From an uncultured Collinsella sp. (GTDB taxonomy: Bacteria; Actinomycetota; Coriobacteriia; Coriobacteriales; Coriobacteriaceae): a stretch of 38,368 nt of DNA. The position numbers and the translations under genes were made by a program. The notes under the pieces were generated by a model. It was not told the DNA's origin. It searched no databases and saw only the letters and a program-made list of their open reading frames with translations. Of the stretch, positions 1 to 6,544 are shown one piece after another; within the stretch, counting starts at the first letter, position 1, and each line of letters begins with the position of its first letter. Location: contig UQWV01000014.1 in NCBI GenBank assembly GCA_900544845.1, positions 1 to 38,368 on the forward strand, written 5' to 3'.

Positions 1-76
1 GGTAGCCCGTACCAGATTCGAACTGGTGATCTCCGCCTTGAGAGGGCGGCGTCCTAAACCGCTAGACGAACGGGCC
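1..76 (-). tRNA. tRNA-Glu (anticodon CUC), 3' end at the window edge
   Basis: Read on the minus strand, the segment folds as a cloverleaf. A 7-bp acceptor stem (GGCCCGT with ACGGGCT, one G-U pair) joins 70-76 to 4-10. The anticodon stem CCGCC/GGCGG encloses the seven-base loop CTCTCAA, whose middle triplet CTC reads the glutamate codon GAG. The T arm carries TTCGAATC. Base 3 is the discriminator A, and bases 2-1 give CC, so an encoded CCA would finish one base outside the window. Confidence 0.95.
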
Positions 77-117
77 ACATGACATCTGCACTGCCGTGCT
101 GCGAGGAAATATATTAC

Positions 118-126
118 GGGACAAAA
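118..126 (+). repeat. GGGACAAAA dispersed motif, copy 1
   Basis: The nine-base word GGGACAAAA, followed a few bases later by TCAG, lies between the tRNA and cca. The same word recurs inside the terminator hairpin at 9687-9719 and as a half site at 26540-26550. The function is unknown. The rest of 77-203 shows no gene or clear hairpin. Confidence 0.4.
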
Positions 127-203
127 AACGTCAGCGCAAGAAGAAATTCCAAATTGCCAAAAAATTGTCGGCAGGTTATGGAACACGCAGGTAAACTAGG
201 TAG

Positions 204-1598
204 CTAATTCAAGTTAAGATGGACCAAAAGAGCTTCGCGATCGTTGGGAATGTTGTCTTCGATCACGGCGTCGAGGGCGGAGTTGAGAAGCTGCCCCAGT
301 TCCGGCCCGGGCTTGACTCCAGCACGGATCAGGTCGCCGCCGTTGATGGCGAGCATCTTGAGCGTATAGGGCTCCCCCGCCCTCAGCAGCTCGTGCGCCA
401 TCGCGCGCATCTCCTCAATCGTCTCAACGTAATAGAAGCACGACGGGGCCTTGCCAAGTGTGTCGGCACGCTTAAGGTCCATGAGCTCGTCAATCAGGCG
501 GGCCGTGTCGACGCCCTCACCCGAAAGCGCGCGCATCATATTGAGCAGGCAGGAGCGCTCGGGGCGCAGCGGCTTGTCGTGATATTTGATGAGCAGGCAC
601 ACGTCGCGCACCAGGTCGTGCGAGAGCGCCAGGCGATCCATAATGACGCGCGCTTTCTTGGCGCCGAGCTCGGGATGACCGTAGAAGTGTCCGCTGCCGG
701 CGTGATCGACCGTGAAACACTCGGGCTTGGACACATCGTGCAAAAACGCCGCCCACATAAGGCTCGACGAGGGCGCGACGCCGTCGCACAGCGCAAGCTC
801 CCCTGCCACCGTCAGCACACGGGCGATATGCTCGTAAACGTTAAATGCATGATAGACACTTCGCTGATCAAAGCCGCGACCCGCTGCCAGCTCAGGCACA
901 GAGGCACAGATGAGCTCGGGGTAGCGCAGCATCGCGTCTCCCCCATGACCGGTCGAAAGAATGCCCTCGAGCTCAATACCCACACGCTCGCGCGCCACGG
1001 CGTCGAGCAGCGGCGCGCACTCGGCAAGCGCGCGCTTAGTCTCGGGCTCAATCATAAAGTCCAGGCGGCAGGCAAAGCGCACCGCACGCAACATGCGCAG
1101 GGCGTCCTCGTTAAAGCGACGCTTGGGATCGCCGACAGCGCGAATCAGCTTGCGCTCCAAGTCACCCTGTCCGTCGTAGCGGTCGACAAGCCCGCGCTCG
1201 GGATGCCAGGCCATAGCGTTGACGGTAAAGTCGCGGCGCGCCAGATCGTCCTCGAGCGAGGCGGCACGCTCCACACTCTGGGGATGGCGACCATCGGTGT
1301 AAAAGCCATCCAGACGGTACGTGGTGACCTCGATACGCTCGCCATCGGAAATAGCCGTGATTCCGCCAAATTTAATGCCCGACTCCACGACCGCGATACC
1401 AGCGGCCTCGAGCGCCACCTTGGACTCCTGCCACAGGCCGCTACAGCACATATCAACATCGTGGCTGGGGCAACCCATCAGGGCGTCGCGCACCCAACCG
1501 CCCACGTACCAAGCCTCAAGACCAGCCGCCTCAAGCGCGCGCAGGACGCGCAGGGACGCATCGGACGGTTGAGTACCGTTGAGCGAAACATTGCACAT
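204..1598 (-). CDS. cca: CCA tRNA nucleotidyltransferase with HD domain
   Basis: This enzyme adds or repairs the 3' CCA of tRNAs in the cytoplasm using CTP and ATP. The protein (464 aa) begins with the class II nucleotidyltransferase fold: GGWVRDALMG, then the metal-binding HDVDM. It continues with ARRDFTVNAMAW and EDALRMLRAVRFACRLDF, the motifs that bind and select nucleotides. A C-terminal HD region follows, with AAFLHDVSKPE and IKYHDKP, as in many bacterial Cca proteins. A longer reading frame opens at a GTG at 1616, but its second to fourth codons contain AGGAGG, an ideal ribosome-binding site 8 bases before the ATG at 1598. I therefore use 1598. A tRNA gene lies just downstream. Confidence 0.93.
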   Translation of the reverse strand: MCNVSLNGTQPSDASLRVLRALEAAGLEAWYVGGWVRDALMGCPSHDVDMCCSGLWQESKVALEAAGIAVVESGIKFGGITAISDGERIEVTTYRLDGFYTDGRHPQSVERAASLEDDLARRDFTVNAMAWHPERGLVDRYDGQGDLERKLIRAVGDPKRRFNEDALRMLRAVRFACRLDFMIEPETKRALAECAPLLDAVARERVGIELEGILSTGHGGDAMLRYPELICASVPELAAGRGFDQRSVYHAFNVYEHIARVLTVAGELALCDGVAPSSSLMWAAFLHDVSKPECFTVDHAGSGHFYGHPELGAKKARVIMDRLALSHDLVRDVCLLIKYHDKPLRPERSCLLNMMRALSGEGVDTARLIDELMDLKRADTLGKAPSCFYYVETIEEMRAMAHELLRAGEPYTLKMLAINGGDLIRAGVKPGPELGQLLNSALDAVIEDNIPNDREALLVHLNLN

Positions 1599-1734
1599 GC
1601 CTATGGCCTCCTGCACTTGTGAGCGTTAATCGATGGTTCTCAAGAAGTCTAACAAGAAACGAGAAAGCGCGCACACGCAATCGCGTCGTCGATTAGATAA
1701 AACGAGACAGCAGACGCCACATACGTTCAGCGAG

Positions 1735-1771
1735 CAAAAAACACCCGCCTCGGAGATCCAAAGCGGGTGTT
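1735..1771 (-). terminator. Intrinsic terminator after the first PfkB kinase gene
   Basis: On the minus strand AACACCCGC (1771-1763) pairs perfectly with GCGGGTGTT (1748-1740) across a 14-base loop and runs into a T-rich tract. It lies about 20 bases beyond the stop codon of the kinase gene and separates that unit from cca. Confidence 0.85.
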
Positions 1772-1793
1772 CGGCAACGATTTTTCGATGCGG

Positions 1794-2726
1794 TTAGCAG
1801 ACCTGGCGAACCTCGATGTGCTTCTTATATTCGTCCACCTTGGCAAAATCGCCCAGACCGGGGCACTCGACCACGTTGGCGCCGGTGGCCATCGAAAGAC
1901 GCAAGGCATCCTCGACTCGCTCGGGGGCGTCGTGCCACACGGACAGGAAGGCGGCCAGCGAGGAATCGCCGGCGCAGACGGTCGACAGCAGCTTGACATC
2001 GAAGGTGCGGTTGGCAAACCAGATATGCTCGCCGTTGGAGAAGTACGCACCGGCGCCACCGAGGGTCAGCAGCACGTTCTTGGCGCCCTTGGCGTGCAGC
2101 TCGGCCATCGCGCCCTTGACGGACTCGTCGTCGCCACCGCTCACCTTAATGCCAAAGATGTCGAGCAGCTCATCGTCATTGGGCTTGATCAGCAGCGGCT
2201 CCATGGCAATGAGGTCTGCCAGCTGATGGCTCGAGATGTCGAGGACGAACTCGGCCCCCTTGGCCTTGACGCGGCGCAGGACCTCGGCCAAGAAGCCCTC
2301 GGAAGTGTTGGGAGGCAGCGAGCCGCTGATGACCAGGCAGGTCATGTCATCGAGCGAATCGATGAGCTCAAACATCTCCTGCTCGTTGGCCTCGTTGATG
2401 GCGGCACCGGCGTTGACCATGTTGTACTCGGTGTCGGGGCCGGCGTTGAGGAACACATTGACGCGCGTAATGCCGTCGGTCCACACGGGCTTGACGGGCA
2501 CGCCCAGGGCCTCGGCGCCCTTAACGATAAACTCGCCCGAGAAACCGGCGAAAAAGCCCAGGATCGTGGTGTCGACGCCGTAGTGGTCAAGCGTAAACGA
2601 GACGTTGAGGCCCTTGCCGTTGGGCGTGTAGACGGCGTTGCGGGTACGCGTGACGGTGTTGGCAGCAAGACCGTCGCAGGCGATGTTGTAGTCAATGGCG
2701 GGATTTGCAGTGAGCGTGTAAATCAT
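1794..2726 (-). CDS. PfkB-family sugar-phosphate kinase, probable 1-phosphofructokinase (paralogue 1)
   Basis: The protein (310 aa) is a ribokinase/PfkB-fold kinase of the FruK/LacC group, which phosphorylates fructose 1-phosphate or tagatose 6-phosphate with ATP. It opens with MIYTLTANPAIDYN, typical of FruK. Then come the substrate-binding GKGLNVSF, VISGSLPP near the middle, and KPNDDELLDIFG. The C-terminal anion-hole motif, usually GAGD, reads CAGDSSLAAFL, with the catalytic Asp retained. The frame extends to a GTG at 2741, but the start used here has AAAGGA eight bases upstream inside that extension. It has its own terminator and promoter-like -10 box, so it may be expressed apart from its paralogue. 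A fructose EII in the same locus favours FruK, but the exact substrate cannot be read from sequence. Confidence 0.85.
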   Translation of the reverse strand: MIYTLTANPAIDYNIACDGLAANTVTRTRNAVYTPNGKGLNVSFTLDHYGVDTTILGFFAGFSGEFIVKGAEALGVPVKPVWTDGITRVNVFLNAGPDTEYNMVNAGAAINEANEQEMFELIDSLDDMTCLVISGSLPPNTSEGFLAEVLRRVKAKGAEFVLDISSHQLADLIAMEPLLIKPNDDELLDIFGIKVSGGDDESVKGAMAELHAKGAKNVLLTLGGAGAYFSNGEHIWFANRTFDVKLLSTVCAGDSSLAAFLSVWHDAPERVEDALRLSMATGANVVECPGLGDFAKVDEYKKHIEVRQVC

Positions 2727-2760
2727 GAATGTTCCTTTCACGAAGCAACGTGTTAATGAA

Positions 2761-2766
2761 AGTATA
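2761..2766 (-). promoter_or_regulatory. Candidate -10 box for the first PfkB kinase gene
   Basis: The minus strand reads TATACT here, about 35 bases before the start codon and downstream of the preceding gene's terminator. No good -35 hexamer stands at 16-18 bases; TTGTCC is 23 bases away. An activator-dependent promoter is possible. Confidence 0.4.
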
Positions 2767-2855
2767 TTCCACGCATCGGTAAAAGGCTAGGACAACTCGG
2801 TGAACGGTGTGGAAGCGATGAAGTACGGCGGAACACCTCTCCCCCGTGGCGGAAC

Positions 2856-2886
2856 AAAAAGGCGCCCCAGCCGAAACCGGGGCGCC
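2856..2886 (-). terminator. Intrinsic terminator after the second PfkB kinase gene
   Basis: On the minus strand GGCGCCCC (2886-2879) pairs perfectly with GGGGCGCC (2868-2861) over a 10-base loop, followed by TTTTT. It lies about 30 bases after the stop codon at 2915. Confidence 0.9.
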
Positions 2887-2914
2887 ACATGCGCACGAAT
2901 ATGTCGCGTTTCGA

Positions 2915-3847
2915 TTACTGACGATCGAGCTTGCGGACAGCAACGCGCTTGCTGTACTCGTCGACGTGACCGAAGTCGCCGATGCCGACGGACTCAGCAA
3001 CGTTGGCGCCGGTGGCCATAGCGAGCTTCATGGCCTCCTCGACGTTGTCGCGATCCCTGTACCACTTGTGCAGGAACGCAGCGAGGGTGCAGTCGCCGGC
3101 GCAGACGGAAGAAACCAGCTTGATGTTGAACTCACGCTTGGCGTACCAGATGTCCTCGCCGTTGGAGAAGTAAGCGTCGCCGCGGCTACCACGGGTGAGC
3201 AGCACGTTCTGAACGCCAGCGTCGTGAGCCATCTTCATGGCAACGCGGACCTCGTCGTCGGTGTCGACCGGCACGCCGAAGATGGCCTTCATCTCGTGAT
3301 GGTTCGGCTTGATGAGCAGCGGCTTCTTGTGAGCGAGCTCCTTGAGCTTGTCGGAGGACAGGTCCAGGACGACGTCGGCGCCACGAGCCTGAGCGTGCTC
3401 CATGACCTGAGCCAGGAAGTCGGGCGTAGCTTTGGGAGGCACGGAGCCGGAAACGATCAGGCACTCGAGATCGCCCGCGGTGTCCAGGATGTTGTAGAGC
3501 TCCTCCTGGTGCTGCGGCGTGATCGGAGCACCCGGGTTCAGGATGCCGTACTCGTGCTGGCCATCGTTGACGTAGGTGTTAATGCGCGTGATACCGTCGG
3601 TCCAGACCGGGCGGCAGAGGCAACCCAGGTTCATGACCTCCTCGACGATGAACTTGCCCGTGAAGCCAGCAAAGAAGCCGAGTGCGACGGTGTCAACGCC
3701 CATCTTCTTAAAGGCGAAGGACACGTCAAGGCCCTTGCCGTTAGCCGTGTAGCTGGCCGAGCCGGTGCGGACGTTCTCATCGGGCTCGAGCGGAGAGCTC
3801 GAAACCGTCATGTCGACAGCCGGGTTAGCGGTTAGCGTGTAGAACAT
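2915..3847 (-). CDS. PfkB-family sugar-phosphate kinase, FruK/LacC type (paralogue 2)
   Basis: This 310-aa protein closely resembles the neighbouring kinase along its whole length. It has MFYTLTANPAVDMTV at the N terminus, NGKGLDVSFAF, ALGFFAGFTGKFI, VSGSVPPKATPDFL and KPNHHEMKAIFG. Its C-terminal anion-hole motif is CAGDCTLAAFL; the first Gly of the usual GAGD is Cys here, as in the paralogue. It should phosphorylate a PTS-derived sugar phosphate such as fructose 1-phosphate or tagatose 6-phosphate. The ATG is preceded by AGGGGGT. It lies 74 bases downstream of ptsI with a non-terminator hairpin between them, so it is probably co-transcribed with ptsI. Two tandem copies suggest two substrates or two modes of expression. 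Confidence 0.85.
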   Translation of the reverse strand: MFYTLTANPAVDMTVSSSPLEPDENVRTGSASYTANGKGLDVSFAFKKMGVDTVALGFFAGFTGKFIVEEVMNLGCLCRPVWTDGITRINTYVNDGQHEYGILNPGAPITPQHQEELYNILDTAGDLECLIVSGSVPPKATPDFLAQVMEHAQARGADVVLDLSSDKLKELAHKKPLLIKPNHHEMKAIFGVPVDTDDEVRVAMKMAHDAGVQNVLLTRGSRGDAYFSNGEDIWYAKREFNIKLVSSVCAGDCTLAAFLHKWYRDRDNVEEAMKLAMATGANVAESVGIGDFGHVDEYSKRVAVRKLDRQ

Positions 3848-3874
3848 TTACAGTACCCCCTGTATATGTGAGGG

Positions 3875-3904
3875 CCGCGTGGCCGGCCCATTCCAACCAC
3901 GCGG
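3875..3904 (-). other. Intercistronic hairpin between ptsI and kinase paralogue 2
   Basis: CCGCGTGG at 3875-3882 is perfectly complementary to CCACGCGG at 3897-3904. No T tract follows on the minus strand, so it is not a standard terminator. It may instead affect mRNA processing or stability, which is inference. Confidence 0.5.
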
Positions 3905-3921
3905 TTACCTCTGATACCAAA

Positions 3922-5631
3922 TTAGCGAGCTGCGGACTCGAGCAGTGCCTTGACCTCGGCTGCGGTGTTGCAGGCGAGCGCCTTCTCGGCGAGCTCGTCG
4001 CACTCGGCCTTGGTCCACTGGCTGATGGTCTTGCGAGCGCGCAGGATCGAAGGAGCGCTCATCGAGAACTCCTCCAGGCCCCAGCTGATCAGCAGCGGCT
4101 CGAGCAGCGGATCGGCAGCGGCCTCGCCGCACATACCGACCATGATGCCGGCCTTCACGCCGCTCTCGATGATGTTCTTGAGCGAGCGGAGCACGGCGGG
4201 ATAGTAAACCTGGTACAGGTTGGAGATGGTGTCGTTACCACGGTCGGCGCACATGGTGTAGCCGATCAGGTCGTTGGTGCCGATGGAGAAGAAGTCGGCG
4301 ACCTCGGCAAGACGGTCTGCGAGCAGCGAAGCGGCGGGCGTCTCGACCATGATGCCGACTTCGATGTTCTCGTTGAACTTGCGACCCTCTTCGGTCAGCT
4401 CGGCCTTGCACTGCTCGACGAGCTCCTTGACAGCCAAGACCTCCTCGACGCAGGTGACGAGCGGGATCATGATCTTGACGTCACCGAAGGCGCTAGCGCG
4501 CAGCAGAGCGCGGAGCTGGACCTTGTACTGGTCGGGATTGGCCAGGCAGTAACGCACGGCGCGGAAGCCCATGAAGGGGTTGTCTTCCTTGACCATATGC
4601 AGATACGGAATCTCCTTGTCGCCACCCACATCGAGCGTGCGGATGATGACCGGAGCACCCTTGAGCGCGCTGGCGACCTTACGGTAGGCGTTGAACTGCT
4701 CCTCCTCGGAAGGAAGCTCAGCAGAGTCCATGAACAGGAACTCGGAGCGGAACAGACCGATGGCCTCGGCGTCGTGATCGAGCGCGTTGGGCACGTCATC
4801 GGGGTTACCGATGTTGCAGGCGATGATCTTCTTGATGCCATCGGCAGTCACGGACGGCTTGCCACGGAAGGCCTCGAGGGCCGCCTTCTCGGCAGCGAAG
4901 GCCTCGGCCTTGGCGGTATAGGCAGCGAGCGTCTCCTCGTCGGGATCGGCCTCGACGATACCCTTGCCACCGTCGACGACAACGGTCATACCGTTGCGCA
5001 GCGCGGTGCAGCTGTTGGAAACCGAAAGGACAGCCGGGATCTCGAGGGCGCGCGCGATGATCGCGGAGTGCGACGTGCGGCCACCGGTCTCGGTGACGAT
5101 GCCGGCAACGTGGGCCTTATCGATCGTGGCGGTCATGGACGGCGTGAGGTCGTGCACGACAACGACGGTGTTCTCGGGCAGGACGGAAAGGTCGACGACC
5201 TCCTTGCCCAGCAGCTCGGCCAGAATACCGGTGCGGATGTCGGCGATGTCGGCCGCGCGCAGACGGAACATCTCGTCGTCCATGGACAGGAACATGTTCT
5301 CAAACATGGTCGAGGTGTCCATGAGCGCCTGCTCGGCGCAGGTACCGCCGTCAATGGCGGCGTTGATGGCGTCAGTCATGCCCGGGTCCTGAGCCAGGAC
5401 AATGTGTCCGCTCATGATCTCGGCCTCGGCCTCGCCCACCGTCTCCTTCATATGGTCGGCCTGAGCCTGGGTCTTCTCGCAGAAGACCGAAAGAGCGGAC
5501 TGATAGCGCTCCTTCTCTGCTGCCGAATCAGCAACCTCGTGCGGCTCAAACGTCAAGTCGGGATCGACGGCGACCATGACGGTGCCGATACCGATGCCCT
5601 CGGAAGCGTTGACTCCCTGATACATTCCCAT
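3922..5631 (-). CDS. ptsI: Phosphotransferase system Enzyme I
   Basis: Enzyme I takes phosphate from phosphoenolpyruvate and passes it to HPr, the first step of all PTS sugar uptake. The protein is 569 aa, the usual length. The swivelling domain carries the phosphorylated His in GGRTSHSAI (about residue 188). The PEP-binding barrel shows LFRSEFLFM, GIMVETPAAS, SIGTNDL and the catalytic Cys in GMCGEAA. The frame extends upstream to 5679, but GGAGAGAGGA directly precedes a pair of ATGs at 5631 and 5625. I use the first, and the second is almost as likely. It lies downstream of ptsH, with a terminator-like hairpin between them that could lower its expression relative to HPr. Confidence 0.95.
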   Translation of the reverse strand: MGMYQGVNASEGIGIGTVMVAVDPDLTFEPHEVADSAAEKERYQSALSVFCEKTQAQADHMKETVGEAEAEIMSGHIVLAQDPGMTDAINAAIDGGTCAEQALMDTSTMFENMFLSMDDEMFRLRAADIADIRTGILAELLGKEVVDLSVLPENTVVVVHDLTPSMTATIDKAHVAGIVTETGGRTSHSAIIARALEIPAVLSVSNSCTALRNGMTVVVDGGKGIVEADPDEETLAAYTAKAEAFAAEKAALEAFRGKPSVTADGIKKIIACNIGNPDDVPNALDHDAEAIGLFRSEFLFMDSAELPSEEEQFNAYRKVASALKGAPVIIRTLDVGGDKEIPYLHMVKEDNPFMGFRAVRYCLANPDQYKVQLRALLRASAFGDVKIMIPLVTCVEEVLAVKELVEQCKAELTEEGRKFNENIEVGIMVETPAASLLADRLAEVADFFSIGTNDLIGYTMCADRGNDTISNLYQVYYPAVLRSLKNIIESGVKAGIMVGMCGEAAADPLLEPLLISWGLEEFSMSAPSILRARKTISQWTKAECDELAEKALACNTAAEVKALLESAAR

Positions 5632-5675
5632 TCCTCTCTCCGTGTCATGTGATAAAGCGTTTTGCCATATCCATG

Positions 5676-5713
5676 ACAAAAGAGCGCAGCTACCTTACAA
5701 CAGGTCACTGCGC
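5676..5713 (-). terminator. Terminator or attenuator between ptsH and ptsI
   Basis: On the minus strand GCGCAG (5713-5708) pairs with CTGCGC (5689-5684), enclosing a nested ACCT/AGGT stem, and TCTTTTG follows. It sits between co-oriented ptsH and ptsI. Partial read-through would give more HPr than Enzyme I. Confidence 0.65.
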
Positions 5714-5758
5714 CCCCAAATATGAACTTAGTTGTTCAACATGCGACCCGTTTGAGTT

Positions 5759-6022
5759 CTACTCGCCAAGACCGCTCTTGATGAGCTCGATGGCAGCAGC
5801 CAGAGCCTCGGCCTCGTCAGCGCCGTCGCACTTGACCTCGACCTCGGTACCGCAGGGGATACCAGCAGCCATGAGGGCCATCGGGGACTTGCCGTTGACC
5901 TCCTTCTCGGGGGTGACGACCGTCACGTCACAGGCGTACTTGCCCATGGTGGAGGCGAACAGACCAGCCGGACGCATGTGCAGACCCTGAGGATTAACGA
6001 GGGTAGCCTTCTCAGAAACCAT
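5759..6022 (-). CDS. ptsH: Phosphocarrier protein HPr
   Basis: HPr carries phosphate from Enzyme I to the sugar-specific EII proteins. The 87-aa product has the active-site loop GLHMRPAG with His15 at the standard position. NGKSPMALM has Ser46 at the position that HPr kinase modifies in many Gram-positive bacteria. Residue 47 is Pro, where Ile or Leu is usual, which may affect regulatory phosphorylation (inference). The start follows AAGGAG at 8 bases; a longer frame to 6079 has no comparable site. The gene lies upstream of ptsI in the same direction. Confidence 0.95.
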   Translation of the reverse strand: MVSEKATLVNPQGLHMRPAGLFASTMGKYACDVTVVTPEKEVNGKSPMALMAAGIPCGTEVEVKCDGADEAEALAAAIELIKSGLGE

Positions 6023-6086
6023 AATTGACTCCTTTTTGTGTTTAACCCCTGTCATGCATGTGGCAGGAGTCAGATTCACGACGTTG

Positions 6087-6129
6087 TTTATATTAACTCA
6101 CATCAAACGGTTTTTCATTGTGTTTCACA
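6087..6129 (-). promoter_or_regulatory. Candidate ptsH promoter region with TGTGTTTCACA palindrome
   Basis: The minus strand has overlapping -10-like words TAATAT and TATAAA (6095-6087) in an AT-rich patch about 65 bases before the ptsH start. Just upstream, 6119-6129 is the perfect palindrome TGTG-TTT-CACA, a plausible operator. No strong -35 box is visible. Confidence 0.35.
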
Positions 6130-6159
6130 CGAATTGTTGGACAGATGTCGTATCCCTGC

Positions 6160-6288
6160 GCTCGCCCGCCGGGCAGGACGGTTAAGTTTGCTGCTCTACA
6201 GTCCTGCGCAAGACGGAAAGCACATTAAGTGCTTTCCTTTGCGTGCGGAACTCGCGACAAACTTAATCGCCCCGCCCGGCGGGCGAGC
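6160..6288. repeat. Large imperfect palindrome, about 129 bases
   Basis: The outer arms CTCGCCCGCCGGGC (6161-6174) and GCCCGGCGGGCGAG (6274-6287) are perfectly complementary. Further in, TTAAGTTTG (6182-6190) matches CAAACTTAA (6258-6266). At the centre GGAAAGCAC (6215-6223) pairs with GTGCTTTCC (6229-6237). The whole can fold as one long interrupted stem-loop on either strand. It could be a mobile miniature element or a structured RNA; nothing in it looks coding. Confidence 0.75.
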
Positions 6289-6391
6289 TGCGGAAACTCG
6301 GTCGGTCCAGAGCGATATCGTGCGAACGGAATTCTGGCTGATGATCTGTTCGCGACAAAGACTCGATAGGTAGCCCCCTCTATGCCCTTTT

Positions 6392-6464
6392 ATAAGTTGC
6401 GGTGAAATAGGGACTGAATTTGGGGTTGAATCGTTTAAACAGTCCCTATTTCACCGCAACTTAT
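6392..6464. repeat. Perfect 25-bp inverted repeat with a 23-base spacer
   Basis: Bases 6392-6416 are exactly complementary to 6440-6464. The inner part of the left arm reads GGTGAAATAGGGACTG and the inner part of the right arm reads CAGTCCCTATTTCACC. There is no T tract next to the stem and no coding potential. Its perfection suggests either recent origin or strong selection on the structure. Confidence 0.8.
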
Positions 6465-6473
6465 TTGGGGATG

Positions 6474-6508
6474 AAAAAGGCGGAGGCCCTGGGGAGGGAC
6501 TCCGCCTT
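6474..6508 (-). terminator. Intrinsic terminator after fruA
   Basis: On the minus strand AAGGCGGAG (6508-6500) pairs perfectly with CTCCGCCTT (6485-6477) over a 14-base loop and continues into T residues. It lies about 36 bases beyond the permease stop codon. Confidence 0.85.
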
Positions 6509-6544
6509 ATATACAGGGGGCGATGTTATTCGCGGGCTGGGGGA

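Larger units (their letters stand above)
6023..6544. other. 522-base gene-free stretch between fruA and ptsH
   Basis: No credible coding region is present. Moving leftward from fruA to ptsH along the minus strand, it holds the fruA terminator, a perfect 25-bp inverted repeat, a large GC-rich palindrome, the TGTG-TTT-CACA palindrome and AT-rich promoter-like sequence for ptsH. Each is listed separately. Confidence 0.7.

Noticed and set aside
1599..1616. The GTG start of cca at 1616
   Set aside because: The extension contains the ribosome-binding site AGGAGG for the ATG at 1598, so it is unlikely to be translated.
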